This document shows positions 1-10,273 of a DNA stretch of 64,000 bases, one piece after another. The first letter of the stretch is position 1. The number at the start of each line of letters is the position of its first letter. The DNA is taken from positions 29,026 to 93,025 of the forward strand of contig CANFLU010000008.1 of assembly GCA_947447975.1 (NCBI GenBank), written 5' to 3'. A model generated the notes under the pieces. It had not been told where the DNA came from. It made no database searches and worked only from the letters and a program-made list of their open reading frames with translations. The position numbers were made by a program, and so were the translations under genes. Origin of the DNA: Comamonadaceae bacterium. GTDB taxonomy: Bacteria; Pseudomonadota; Gammaproteobacteria; Burkholderiales; Burkholderiaceae_C.

Positions 1-114
1 GCTGCGCATAGGCAGCATCAAAAAGTAAGTCGGGTAAGTAAAGGCGTGGCGCTTAGGCGCAAGCCGGGTGTGGCGCACCTGGCCAAAGCCAATCATTGCT
101 TGCGCCGCTGTCAT
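1..114 (-). CDS. DUF1365 family protein, N-terminal part (gene runs off window start)
   Basis: Minus-strand reading from ATG at 114 gives MTAAQAMIGFGQVRHTRLAPKRHAFTYPTYFLMLPMRS; 'G.VRH.RL.P..HAF.Y' is typical of DUF1365 N-termini, and adjacency to an FAD amine-oxidase-like gene is the usual neighbourhood. Confidence 0.75.
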   Translation of the reverse strand, partial: MTAAQAMIGFGQVRHTRLAPKRHAFTYPTYFLMLPMRS

Positions 115-116
115 CG

Positions 117-1415
117 TCAGCTACCGCGCGTGAGCAAAGGCTTTAAGGCTTCAGCCACGGCCAGGCCCGATTTCAAGCCGTCTTCATGAAAGCCATAGCC
201 GGTCCATGCGCCACAAAAATAGGTGTGCTGCCCGCCCTGGATAGCGGGCAAGCGCATTTGCGCCTCGGTCGCCGCCAGGTCAAACACCGGGTGTGCGTAG
301 TCGAAGCGGCCATGTACCAAGGCAGGGTCCAGCTCCTGTGCGGGGTTGAGCGACACCACGACCGGCTGGCTAAAAGGCAAAGGCTGCAACATATTGAGCA
401 GGTAATGCAGACAGACGCGCGGGCCATTTTCCCCATCGATTGCGCCGGCCGTGCGCTGGTAATTCCAGGCGGCCCAGGCCTTTTTGCGGCGCGGCAGCAC
501 CGACGCGTCGGTATGCAGCACCGCATGGTTGGCTTGGTAACGTATGGCGCTCAGGGTCTGACGCTCTAGGCCGCTGGCATCGGCCAACAGCGCCAGTGCT
601 TGGTCGCTGTGCGTCGCGATCACGACTTTGTCAAAGCGTTCGGTTTGGCCTTGTACCTGCACGAGCACACCATCGGCCTTGCGCTCAATCCACTGCACTG
701 GTGCGCGCAAGCGTTTGTCCGCAATCCCCGCGAGAATTTTTTCGACGTAATGGCGCGCGCCGCCTGGCACCGTGCGCCATTGGGGCCGGTTGGTCAGCGC
801 AATCAGCCCATGGTTATGGCAAAAACGGACCATGGTGGCGACGGGGAATGCCAACATCTGGTCGGTAGGGCAGCTCCAGATACAGGCCAGCATGGGCAGG
901 AAATACCAATCTTTGAACTCCTGCGAGAAGCCGTGCTGGCGCAAAAAATCACCCAGTGGCTGCACCAGCTCTGCATCGGCATTGCGCAAGGCCAGGTCGG
1001 TCGCCAGTTTGTTAAAGCGCACCACGTCAAGCAGCATGCGCCAAAAGCGCGGGCGCAGCAAATTGCTGCGCTGGGCGAACACCGCATCCAAAGAGGTGCC
1101 ACTCCATTCCAACGCCGGGGCATCGGCAGTGGCGGCGGTTTGCACAGAAAACGACATGTCAGAATCAGCCGAAGGCACGCCTAAATCAGCAAACAAGGCA
1201 ATCAATTGTGGGTAGGTGCGGTCGTTAAACACCAGAAAACCAGTGTCTACACCGTGGGTAAGCGCGCCGCTGGGCGTGTCCAGGGTGATATCTACGGTAT
1301 GCGTGTGTCCACCAAAATAATCGCCCGCTTCTAGCAAGGTGATATCGGCCAGTCCTTTGAGCCTGTGCGCGGCAGCCAGCCCGGAAATTCCTGAGCCAAT
1401 AACGGCTACCTTCAT
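117..1415 (-). CDS. FAD/NAD(P)-binding amine oxidase-like protein
   Basis: MKVAVIGSGISGLAAAHRL dinucleotide-binding motif; start at internal Met 21 of the listed ORF. Confidence 0.85.
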   Translation of the reverse strand: MKVAVIGSGISGLAAAHRLKGLADITLLEAGDYFGGHTHTVDITLDTPSGALTHGVDTGFLVFNDRTYPQLIALFADLGVPSADSDMSFSVQTAATADAPALEWSGTSLDAVFAQRSNLLRPRFWRMLLDVVRFNKLATDLALRNADAELVQPLGDFLRQHGFSQEFKDWYFLPMLACIWSCPTDQMLAFPVATMVRFCHNHGLIALTNRPQWRTVPGGARHYVEKILAGIADKRLRAPVQWIERKADGVLVQVQGQTERFDKVVIATHSDQALALLADASGLERQTLSAIRYQANHAVLHTDASVLPRRKKAWAAWNYQRTAGAIDGENGPRVCLHYLLNMLQPLPFSQPVVVSLNPAQELDPALVHGRFDYAHPVFDLAATEAQMRLPAIQGGQHTYFCGAWTGYGFHEDGLKSGLAVAEALKPLLTRGS

Positions 1416-1600
1416 ATACTTGTCTCCAGTGGAGTTACTATACAGTAATAGTACGACTGCAGAGTCGCTTTTCATATTTGTCCGTTTCGTACACGAATTG
1501 GTCAGTAATCAGCGGTCGGCAAAGCCAGACCCGCGGTAGTGGTTTATGGCGCTGATGTCCGTCTTGCCCGCCTAAAATCGAAAGTCACAGAAAGCACTGC

Positions 1601-2473
1601 ATGCTCTACCCGGAACTCTTTAGACAATTGGAATCTGTCCGCTGGGACATGGAACGCGACATCCCCTGGGCCAGTTTTGACCCTGCCGCCCTGTCCGACG
1701 AGCAAGCCAACACCATCAAAATGAACGCGATCACCGAGTGGGCGGCGCTGCCCGCCACCGAAATGTTTTTGCGCGATAACCGGGGCGACAGTGACTTTTC
1801 GGCCTTTATGTCTATTTGGTTCTTCGAGGAACAAAAGCATTCCCTGGTGTTGATGGAGTATTTGCGGCGCTTTCGGCCCGAGTTGGTGCCCACCGAGGCC
1901 GAGCTGCACAATGTGCGCTTTGAATTCGACCCGGCCCCGGCGCTGGAGACGCTGATGCTGCATTTTTGCGGCGAGATCCGCCTGAACCACTGGTACCGCC
2001 GCGCCAGCGACTGGCATACCGAGCCGGTGATTAAATCGATTTACACCCGCTTAAGCCAGGACGAAGCGCGCCACGGCGGCGCCTACCTGAAGTACATGAA
2101 GCGCGCTATTCAAAACGTAGGCCTGGAGGCCAAAAGCGCGTTTGCCAAAGTAGGCGTGCTAATGGCCAGCGCACGGCGCACCAGCCAGGCGCTGCATCCG
2201 ACCAATTTGCATGTGAATAAAGCGCTGTTCCCCAACGACACGGTGCAAGCGCGCCTGCCCAACCCGGACTGGCTGGAGCACTGGCTGGACAAACAAATTG
2301 ATTTTGACGTGGTCTGGGAAAACAAAGTGGTAGAGCGCATACTGCACAACATGAGCCTGTTGATGGAACGCAGCTTTGGCACCGTGCAAGAGCTCAATAA
2401 ATACCGCAAAGAACTGGCACGCGAGCTAGGCAGCGCCTTGGAGCCGAGCACTTCTGGTAGCAAAACGGCATGA
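1601..2473 (+). CDS. Ferritin-like di-iron domain protein
   Basis: Helical protein with EEQKH and DEARH di-iron-type motifs. Confidence 0.7.
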   Translation: MLYPELFRQLESVRWDMERDIPWASFDPAALSDEQANTIKMNAITEWAALPATEMFLRDNRGDSDFSAFMSIWFFEEQKHSLVLMEYLRRFRPELVPTEAELHNVRFEFDPAPALETLMLHFCGEIRLNHWYRRASDWHTEPVIKSIYTRLSQDEARHGGAYLKYMKRAIQNVGLEAKSAFAKVGVLMASARRTSQALHPTNLHVNKALFPNDTVQARLPNPDWLEHWLDKQIDFDVVWENKVVERILHNMSLLMERSFGTVQELNKYRKELARELGSALEPSTSGSKTA

Positions 2474-2979
2474 GCGACGCCAGCAGCGCCGCAGCCCCGC
2501 CAGCTATGCTGGGCAAGCTGTGCGAGCGCAGTAGCTTGGCGGGGGCACTTGCCCACTTGCCTCGGCCCTGGGTATTTACCAATGGCGTATTTGACGTGTT
2601 GCACCGTGGCCATGTGGTCTATCTGGCGCAGGCGCGCGCGCTGGGCGGCAGCCTGATCGTGGCGCTCAACACCGATGCCTCGGTGCGCCGCCTGGGCAAA
2701 GGCGAGGACCGCCCGCTCAACAATGAAATGGACCGCGCCATCGTCATGGCCAGCCAGGACGCAGTCAGCTTGGTCACCTGGTTTAGCGAAGATACGCCGC
2801 AGGCGCTGATCGCCGAAATCCGCCCCGACCTATTGGTCAAAGGCGGCGACTACCAGATGGACAGCTTGCCGGAAACAGCGCTCATGCACAGCTGGGGCGG
2901 CAAAGCACTGGCACTGCCATTTGTGTCGGGCTACTCCACGACCGCGCTCGTGAAAAAGATTCGGGCGCAGGACACCTAG
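2470..2979 (+). CDS. rfaE2: D-glycero-beta-D-manno-heptose 1-phosphate adenylyltransferase
   Basis: Nucleotidyltransferase motif FTNGVFDVLHRGHVVYL and NTDASVRRLGKG; ATGA overlap with upstream gene. Confidence 0.9.
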   Translation: MSDASSAAAPPAMLGKLCERSSLAGALAHLPRPWVFTNGVFDVLHRGHVVYLAQARALGGSLIVALNTDASVRRLGKGEDRPLNNEMDRAIVMASQDAVSLVTWFSEDTPQALIAEIRPDLLVKGGDYQMDSLPETALMHSWGGKALALPFVSGYSTTALVKKIRAQDT

Positions 2980-3261
2980 GCCCGGCCAACCAGTCCGCTG
3001 TATACGTTTTGGGAAAACTAAAACACTCCCCAAAAAATACACCAGCGTGTGTCACTAGTGTGGGGGCGATTTTTTGGTAGAGGCCTCTGGGGCCTTATGC
3101 CCGGCGTGATGCCATAAAGCGATTGACGCATCGGATCACGTTCTAGCGATGAGATAGTTATAGCACCCAAGGTGCATTGGAAAGTTCAAACCATCGATTG
3201 CGCAATCTAAGAAAACATTCCTACAACAATACCCCCGCTCGCACAAAAAGACACCAGTTAT

Positions 3262-4119
3262 ATGCAGCTCAAGCAAGTTCGACAATTGATTTATGGGTTC
3301 ATTTTTTTGCCGCTATGGTGCTTTGCGCAAGTGCCGGAAGTAATTTTCATTCCGAGTGCTGATGGAACTGTGATCAAGGCCCATGTACTGCATCCAGCAG
3401 GGATGCCGATGAACCAAGCCAGGCCAGTCGTTGTCGCTCTTCATGGATGCGGCGGGCTTTATGCCACGATTGGCGTAAATCAAGGGAAATTAAATGCCAG
3501 ACATGATGGAATGGCTCAATTGATTGCAGGCCATGGATATTCCATCGTGTTCCCCGATAGTTTCACATCCCGAGGGGAGACAAGTTTGTGCTCCCAGAAA
3601 TTTGACGTGCGCCTGATCAAACAATCGCACAGATCAGATGACGTAGACGGTGTTCTGCTTTGGCTTTCTTCGCAAACTTGGGCAGACACCGCAAAAATCG
3701 CTTTACTTGGTTGGTCCCATGGCGGCACTACGGTCTTAGTCAGTACCGACAAAAATCGACACAAAGTCACATCGAGAGAAGTACAGCCCAGCGTTGCCAT
3801 TGCCTTTTATCCTGGGTGCTCCGATGCATTGAAGTCTAACTATCGCCCACAGGTTCCATTGGCCATGATGTTGGCAGAACTCGATGACTGGACGCCGCCA
3901 GCACCGTGCATTGAATTAGCTAAAAAAACGGGGGCAGATTTGTACGTTTATCCTGAAAGCTATCATGATTTTGACAATCCAGTCGGCACTGTAAGGCTGC
4001 GAATGGATGTGGCAAACGGTGTGAATCCGGGACAAGGTGTCCATGTTGGGCGCAATCCTCAAACCGGCCCTCAGGCATGGGAACAACTACTGGCCACCTT
4101 GCGCAACACTTGGCAATAG
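3262..4119 (+). CDS. Dienelactone hydrolase family alpha/beta-hydrolase, probably exported
   Basis: VVALHGCGG, GWSHGG nucleophile elbow, ESYHDFDNP; hydrophobic N-terminus. Confidence 0.75.
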   Translation: MQLKQVRQLIYGFIFLPLWCFAQVPEVIFIPSADGTVIKAHVLHPAGMPMNQARPVVVALHGCGGLYATIGVNQGKLNARHDGMAQLIAGHGYSIVFPDSFTSRGETSLCSQKFDVRLIKQSHRSDDVDGVLLWLSSQTWADTAKIALLGWSHGGTTVLVSTDKNRHKVTSREVQPSVAIAFYPGCSDALKSNYRPQVPLAMMLAELDDWTPPAPCIELAKKTGADLYVYPESYHDFDNPVGTVRLRMDVANGVNPGQGVHVGRNPQTGPQAWEQLLATLRNTWQ

Positions 4120-4193
4120 ACCCCACACCTTAATTAGCCGCTGCTTTAGCCCAGCACGGCACTTGGTGATCATGCAATTTCACAAGCCTGGCA

Positions 4194-4829
4194 TCAGTCC
4201 AGAGGTATGTCGGAGGAGGCGATTCCGCGAAACCGGTACGAGTGTGCTGGCCGCCCCAGTTTGCCGGAACGTGGGAGCTCGTCCGAAATAACAAATCCAT
4301 TCCTGACGAGGTAATCGAGGTAACGATGTGCGGTGGCGTAGGACATATCGCACTCGAGCGACACCGCATTGATCTCGACGGGCAGATCATTGGACCTCAG
4401 GTAAGTCAGAACACGCCGCATTTTCTCCCGCGAGATACCCTTCTCGGGATTCTTTTTGGAAGAGTGCAACTTGCGGTGCAGGCTGATCCGCGATAAGAAA
4501 TCGGCGAGATGTATCGGCTTGTTGATGAAATCGTCGGCCCCCGCAACCAGGAGCTCTTCGGCAACCTGCGGCTGTTGCTCGACGGTCAAGATCAGCACTG
4601 GGAGCGTCGGCGCGATCGCTTTGATTTGGCCCAGCACGTCAAGTCCGTTAGCGCCCGGCATGTGATAGTCGAGCAAGAACATATCGATATCTTCTTGCGC
4701 GACCCATGCCAAACATTGCTCAACTCGGGTCGTACCCAGGAAAAACCATCCCTGCGTCTTGGCCATGGCCTCCAGCGTGCACAAAATGGATTCGTCGTCG
4801 TCTAGGCCGCACAAGGTAAATGGCATCAT
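4194..4829 (-). CDS. Response regulator, CitB/DcuR-like (receiver plus HTH)
   Basis: Receiver motifs DDD, LLDYHMPGANGLDVL, K in FINKPI; C-terminal HTH-like region. Confidence 0.85.
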   Translation of the reverse strand: MMPFTLCGLDDDESILCTLEAMAKTQGWFFLGTTRVEQCLAWVAQEDIDMFLLDYHMPGANGLDVLGQIKAIAPTLPVLILTVEQQPQVAEELLVAGADDFINKPIHLADFLSRISLHRKLHSSKKNPEKGISREKMRRVLTYLRSNDLPVEINAVSLECDMSYATAHRYLDYLVRNGFVISDELPRSGKLGRPAHSYRFRGIASSDIPLD

Positions 4830-6229
4830 CGATTCTCTTCACTGAGCGGCAGCTGCAAACTGACGACAGCCCCTCCGCTCGGACTATTGGCGATCAGAAG
4901 GCAGCCGCCGTGATTTTTGGCCACCTCTTGGACAAAGGCTAAGCCGAACCCGGTCGAACCCCATTCGGACACTCCGCGAGAATCAGACGAGAAGGCCTCG
5001 GAAAACCCTGGTCCGCTGTCGATCACCGATAGCAGCAAGGCATGGCCGTCCATGGTTGCCGCCAGCCGTATCTCCTTCACTGGCGAATCCCTCACCGCCA
5101 AGTTGGCATTGTCCAGGAGATTGACAAGGGCTCTGGAAAGCCGGATCTGGTTGATGTGGATCCGCTGGGCGAGCACGCGATCGTCGGCCGAGACGGTGAC
5201 CGAGTGTCGCCAGTCGAAGGCGCTGACCTGGCTAAGGACGTACTCGAAGAGCGCCGACACGGGAACACGCTGGCGCGCCTCTTCCCTGAGTAATTCATTG
5301 ATCATCTGATTCATGTTGGCGCCGCCCCGCGAAATCCGTTCGGCATAGCGCCGCAAATCACCGGGGGACAGGCTGTCGGCGATGACGTCCGCCAACCCCA
5401 GGATGGTGGTCAATGGTCGCGCCAAATCATGAACCAGCTGCTGGACTTCGCGGTGGCTCCGGATCCGAATCGCATCCTCGCGCAGCGTGGCGATTTCAAG
5501 ATCCCTTTCCCGGATCTTCTTCAGATTGGCATTGTGTCGGCTGGCGCCGACCAACAGCGCGGCGGCGGCTCCTCCGCCGGCTGCCGCAGAAAAGAACATG
5601 CCAAAGGAAAGCGCGTCCAACACCCAGTCCCAGTCCGCGGCCAGAGCGAACTGTTTGACGGCCGACGACAGTTCCCCGCCGCCAAAGCCCCAGTACGACA
5701 GCATGGGGGCAAGATCAAGCCATTGCACGGCAAAGACCAGCAAAGCAATGACAAGCAAGCGGGCGATCCAGCCTTTGATCTCACGCGTGGTGATCTGCAT
5801 CACGACGACGGTGATGATGCTCAACACCGCAGGCGCACCAAAATGCAATGACAGGCCGCTCTGAACTTGGGAGAGCAGTGTGTAACAGCATGGGACGCCC
5901 GCCAGCGGAACCAGCCAGTAAAAACGCCTCCATCTGCTCGACAGGTGGCTCAGGCTTTCGCCTAGGTTGAACCAACCCACATACAAGAAAACCGCGCGCA
6001 AGGTGTTCAGGCTGACCAAGGTAGTTGCCGAGGCCAGCAGATAGCGACCATCGTCGTGCAGCGCGAACCGTTCTAAATAATAGAGGACCGCACTGCCGCT
6101 AATTTGCAGGGTCGCCAGCCAAAGCACGAGGCAGACCGTGCCGGCGGCCAAAGTGCGACGCATACGCCACCGAATAGGGTCAAGCTCAGTCACCGCCGCT
6201 TGCCCACCGGCTCTATGCGCCAAGCGCAA
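4826..6229 (-). CDS. Membrane sensor histidine kinase
   Basis: Multiple hydrophobic N-terminal segments, H-box VHDLARPLTTILG, N-box NLLDNANLAV, FGLAFVQEVAKNHGG; 4-nt overlap with response regulator. Confidence 0.88.
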   Translation of the reverse strand: MRLAHRAGGQAAVTELDPIRWRMRRTLAAGTVCLVLWLATLQISGSAVLYYLERFALHDDGRYLLASATTLVSLNTLRAVFLYVGWFNLGESLSHLSSRWRRFYWLVPLAGVPCCYTLLSQVQSGLSLHFGAPAVLSIITVVVMQITTREIKGWIARLLVIALLVFAVQWLDLAPMLSYWGFGGGELSSAVKQFALAADWDWVLDALSFGMFFSAAAGGGAAAALLVGASRHNANLKKIRERDLEIATLREDAIRIRSHREVQQLVHDLARPLTTILGLADVIADSLSPGDLRRYAERISRGGANMNQMINELLREEARQRVPVSALFEYVLSQVSAFDWRHSVTVSADDRVLAQRIHINQIRLSRALVNLLDNANLAVRDSPVKEIRLAATMDGHALLLSVIDSGPGFSEAFSSDSRGVSEWGSTGFGLAFVQEVAKNHGGCLLIANSPSGGAVVSLQLPLSEENR

Positions 6230-6256
6230 GCAGGCACGCGTATGCGCAGCCGCACT

Positions 6257-6802
6257 TCATTTCACACCCCACTCTTCGAGGGTCGCTCCCAGAACTGGTA
6301 CGGCGGCGCGTGGCGTTTCGACTTCGGTCAAGGTCACGCCGGGTGATCGGCCTCTGGTGAAGATACCGTCAAGATTGCCTGAGGCGACGACAATAAGTCG
6401 ATCGGCAAGTCCTGCTGTGGCCTCGATGAAAGTGTCGGACAGTTCTCCTCTGCGACGTGCCCCGCCGATATGCATCAGCAACACCCGGATGCCCTTTTTG
6501 CGGGCTTCCTGCAGCAGCAGTCTGGCGCGCATGCGTTCCTGATCCAGCGTGACGCCGGCAGCACCCAGGCCCTTGGAACTTGCGCCGACGACGACGATGA
6601 TCGCTTTCTGCGTGCCTAAGGCTTGCGCCGACAGGCCGGAGTTATAGCCCGGGTCGACCGCCATCCCTTTCATCAAGACCTTGACCAGCATGCCATCCGA
6701 AGTCTGACCAACCGAGGTGATCGTCACCTCCTCGGCACCAGCCACTGACGCAAGCACCAGCCCGCCCACGACCATCAGGAACGCACCAATTAGATGTTTC
6801 AA
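6257..6802 (-). CDS. DUF6305-like secreted protein (copy 1)
   Basis: Signal peptide; GASSKGLGAAG and HIGGARRRGELSD blocks shared with 12210..12770. Confidence 0.7.
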   Translation of the reverse strand: MKHLIGAFLMVVGGLVLASVAGAEEVTITSVGQTSDGMLVKVLMKGMAVDPGYNSGLSAQALGTQKAIIVVVGASSKGLGAAGVTLDQERMRARLLLQEARKKGIRVLLMHIGGARRRGELSDTFIEATAGLADRLIVVASGNLDGIFTRGRSPGVTLTEVETPRAAVPVLGATLEEWGVK

Positions 6803-7196
6803 GGAGCACCCTCCGCCTTGTTGCTAGGTCGCCATTGCGCAGCGCTAAGGCCCAGCGCAGCACCAGCCCAGCAGCCATGAAAAGCGCAAGAGTCTACCCT
6901 TGCCGGATCATGGGACTGGGCCAGGCCGCGGACCGAGCTCACCGCACCGCCAGGCACATCACCGCGCCCGTGCTGCGTTCCAAAACTTTCTTGGAACGCA
7001 CAAGAAAGCATGACCAGTATCGCGTTCACGCATTGATTGAAAACGGGGCAGTTGCACTACCCCAAACCGATCCACGGTTGTGGAAGGTCTTGTGTAAAGC
7101 CTCGTATTTTCTGAGCCTCATGCCCGCAGCACACCGTCTTTTTTGCCTGGTGATTCAATTGCACCAGAGCACAGTGGTATCGGCGTGCGCATCGCA

Positions 7197-10100
7197 CTAG
7201 AGTGCGCGGGTGATTTCGACGTAGATGAAGCGACCCACTGCGTCGTGCAAGGCACCGTTAAATCCGTAGTTCGCGGATGTGATCGGAGGCGCCTTGTCGA
7301 ACAGGTTTCGCGCACCAATGCGAAAAGCGGTATCGCTTAACCAGCCGCCGTCCTTGGCGATGCGGTACTGGGCGAAGGCGTTGGTCGTAGTCCAGCTGGG
7401 CACTTCATAGAAATTGCCGTTCACGAGGGCCGTGCCACTGTCGTTATAGGAACCGACGGTGCTTACGCTCATGCCCATCGTCACGGCGCCCTGGTCCCAA
7501 GTCAGGTTCGCGCCCCACCGCCAGCGCGGATTACCATCTTGACCCACAAGGTCGCCGGCCTGGGTGATAGTGATGCCCGTACCGAGTTTGCCAGCGGCAT
7601 TGGCGTCCATCAGCTTTTGCTGGATATCCGAAGGCGACTGGTAATATTTTTCCAACTTGGCCACACTCGCATTCAGACGGAAGCGGCCGTGTTCGGTGCT
7701 GCCACTGTCCATGGTGAGGGACGCGTCCCAGCCCTCGAGAGTGCGCGGACCTAAATTGAAGTAATTGTCATTGACGCGATCCAGGGCTCCAACGGTTTGG
7801 GTTCCCACCGGCGCCATACGTACCACGCTCGGGTTGGAGCTGCCTGCGAGGCGCAGATAGTAGTCATAGATCAGCTGGTTCTGGGCGCCCAGAATGCCGA
7901 TTACGCCTGTCGACTTGATTTTCCAAGAATCAAAAGTCGCACCCAGCCACTTGTAGGGCTGCAGGGCCATGCCGATCGAATTGGTCTCCGAATTCTCCGG
8001 CTGCAATGCACTGTTACCAGCGCGTACTTCCAAGGTCGACGCTCCCGCGCAGGTAGTGGCATTCAAGCGGCAGGACGCCCAATCGGTACGCGTATTCGAG
8101 ACCGAGGTGCCATCACTGTAAAACTGCGGCAGATTGGGCGCGCGGAAGCTCTCCGACCAGGAAGTGCGCATGCGAACGCCGCTCATCACTTCCCAAAGTG
8201 CGGCCACCTTGGGTTTGGCTACGCCGCCAAAGTCGGAATAGCTTTCGGCGCGGCCGGCGATCTGCAGGTCAAGCGATCGAACGGCCGGTACGGCCATTTC
8301 AGGACTGACCAGCGGCACGGCAAGTTCTGCATAGGCCCCAATAACCGAGCGGCTGGCACTAACGTCAGGCGATGCGCTGGCTCCCATGATGTCTGTGTCG
8401 TAAGCCCGGCCGGTGACCGAATCGGTGTATTTGATGGTGCCGTCCAAGCGACCATCGCGATCGTCTTGGAAGGATTCCCGGCGCCATTCGACACCCGTAG
8501 CCAAGCCAACATTGCCGCTGGGCAGGCGAAAGAGCTCCTGCGTAGTGAAGCGGCCATCCCAGGTAGTCAAGGTCGTGCTGCTGATCCGATGCACTTCCAC
8601 CAGGAAGGGTGCCATCGTGGAATACGGGTTGGCCGTGCCGTCCCCGATCGAGTAGTTGCCTTGCGTCCCGCCATTAAAGGGGTTGTAGGCATTGGCGGTA
8701 CTGAGCCCCAACTGCTTTTGGAACAAGGTGTTGCTGATCGCATTGTGGGTGTTGTCATCGGTGCGGGCGCTGGCGTATGACAAGGCACTTTCCCATGCGA
8801 ACTTGCCGATATCACCGCGCGCGCCCAGCAAGGCTCGTCCCATGGTGTCCGCCACAGTAAAGGTGCGTGGGCCGGTATCGACTGGCCTGTAGTTGGTGAT
8901 TCGGATCGGCAGGCCCTCGGTCGGCACGCCAGTCAGGTTGGCCAGGCGATTGGGGCTGGTGCTCGGCCCAAAGGGGTTCCAGTAATTGGAAGCGGGGATC
9001 GTAATCACCGCGCTTGAGATCGGCGCCGACTGCTCGCGCATGCCATCGAGCTTGGCCTGGTAAAGGCTGGCCTCTCCGAAAAGCTCGCTCTCACCCATGG
9101 GCTTACGGAAGCTGGTAAATGCATTGAGTCGCTCCAGCCCGCCGCGAATCGTACGATCGGGATTTTCGTCGTAGCGCAGGGCGCGCTGGGCGGGGTCAGT
9201 AGCGCTTGTGAGACCGCCAGCGCGCAAGCACAGCGTGCTGCTATAAACAGTACTCGAGCAAGCAGCGGCGGTGTTGCTAGTGGGCTCTACGTGGAAAACA
9301 CCAGTCGTCGTCAGGGCTGTCGTGCCCTGACGCACCAGAACCGTCGCGCCCGCTGGCGTCACCGCCGTGAAGCTGCCCCAGGGCGAACTGGTACTACGGT
9401 TATCGAAATTGGTGTCGCCCGCCCAGTCGGTACCTGCCATGAGCGGCACCTTGTTCTCGCTGGCAGAGAAAGCACGGTCGCTGGCAAGCAAGGCCGAGCG
9501 CTTGGTACCACTGATAAACAGCTGCACATTGCCGCCGTCACTGGTTTCCATGCCGGACTTGAATGAGAGGTTGGATTCGTCCGTACCGTTGGCTTGGCCT
9601 TTACGGGCCTGCAGCTTGACACCCTTGAAATCGGTGTCCGTAAGCACATTGACCACACCGGCTACCGCATCCGATCCGTACAGTGCGGCAGCACCGTCAC
9701 GAAGCACCTCCACTCTATTGACCGCGCCAATCGGGAGCGAATTCGTATTGGCAGTCTGCACGGGGACAAAGTTCTCTGTCTGCGTTCCCGGAGTCAGGAT
9801 CAGGCGGCGGCCATTGACCAGCACCAAGGTATTACCGGTACCAACACCGCGCAGGTTGATCGAAGCATTGTCACCACGCGCATCGTTCAGATTGCCCGTG
9901 GTGCGGGCTTCCTGGAAATTCACATCACCGGCTTGCGGCAACGACCGGAACAGATCATCCCCTGAGACGCTTCCAACGGTCGCGATCTGGGACGCGTCGA
10001 GAACAGAAACGGGAAGCGCCTCTTGGAGCCTGGCAATCCGCGAGCCGGTCACCGTCACGGCGTTTATTTGTCCCACTGCACCACCTTGCGATGGGCTGTC

Positions 10101-10202
10101 AGGTGGCGTCTGGGCCGGGGTCTGGGCTTGCGCTAGGCCATCGACTAAAGAAAGTACCGTGGAGGCTAGGAGGGTGAGCGTTGCGTAACGAATCGTCTTC
10201 AT
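7197..10202 (-). CDS. TonB-dependent outer-membrane receptor
   Basis: Signal peptide, plug domain (NLRGVGTGNTLVLVNGRRL, VNRVEVLRDGAAALYGSDAVAGVVNVLTD), long beta-barrel. Confidence 0.92.
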   Translation of the reverse strand: MKTIRYATLTLLASTVLSLVDGLAQAQTPAQTPPDSPSQGGAVGQINAVTVTGSRIARLQEALPVSVLDASQIATVGSVSGDDLFRSLPQAGDVNFQEARTTGNLNDARGDNASINLRGVGTGNTLVLVNGRRLILTPGTQTENFVPVQTANTNSLPIGAVNRVEVLRDGAAALYGSDAVAGVVNVLTDTDFKGVKLQARKGQANGTDESNLSFKSGMETSDGGNVQLFISGTKRSALLASDRAFSASENKVPLMAGTDWAGDTNFDNRSTSSPWGSFTAVTPAGATVLVRQGTTALTTTGVFHVEPTSNTAAACSSTVYSSTLCLRAGGLTSATDPAQRALRYDENPDRTIRGGLERLNAFTSFRKPMGESELFGEASLYQAKLDGMREQSAPISSAVITIPASNYWNPFGPSTSPNRLANLTGVPTEGLPIRITNYRPVDTGPRTFTVADTMGRALLGARGDIGKFAWESALSYASARTDDNTHNAISNTLFQKQLGLSTANAYNPFNGGTQGNYSIGDGTANPYSTMAPFLVEVHRISSTTLTTWDGRFTTQELFRLPSGNVGLATGVEWRRESFQDDRDGRLDGTIKYTDSVTGRAYDTDIMGASASPDVSASRSVIGAYAELAVPLVSPEMAVPAVRSLDLQIAGRAESYSDFGGVAKPKVAALWEVMSGVRMRTSWSESFRAPNLPQFYSDGTSVSNTRTDWASCRLNATTCAGASTLEVRAGNSALQPENSETNSIGMALQPYKWLGATFDSWKIKSTGVIGILGAQNQLIYDYYLRLAGSSNPSVVRMAPVGTQTVGALDRVNDNYFNLGPRTLEGWDASLTMDSGSTEHGRFRLNASVAKLEKYYQSPSDIQQKLMDANAAGKLGTGITITQAGDLVGQDGNPRWRWGANLTWDQGAVTMGMSVSTVGSYNDSGTALVNGNFYEVPSWTTTNAFAQYRIAKDGGWLSDTAFRIGARNLFDKAPPITSANYGFNGALHDAVGRFIYVEITRAL

Positions 10203-10273
10203 GGCTATACGGTGTTATTGAATTGAGGTCGGGCGGCCTAGGTCGCTCGGGCAGATTTCATTTTGGATCAAGA

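Noticed and set aside
7797-8780. 327-aa plus-strand ORF opposite the TonB-dependent receptor
   Set aside because: Antisense shadow frame in GC-rich coding DNA; low-complexity, Arg/Gly/His-rich product with no domain; the opposite strand has a clear TBDR.
9367-10188. 273-aa plus-strand ORF opposite the TBDR N-terminus
   Set aside because: Antisense shadow of plug-domain coding sequence.
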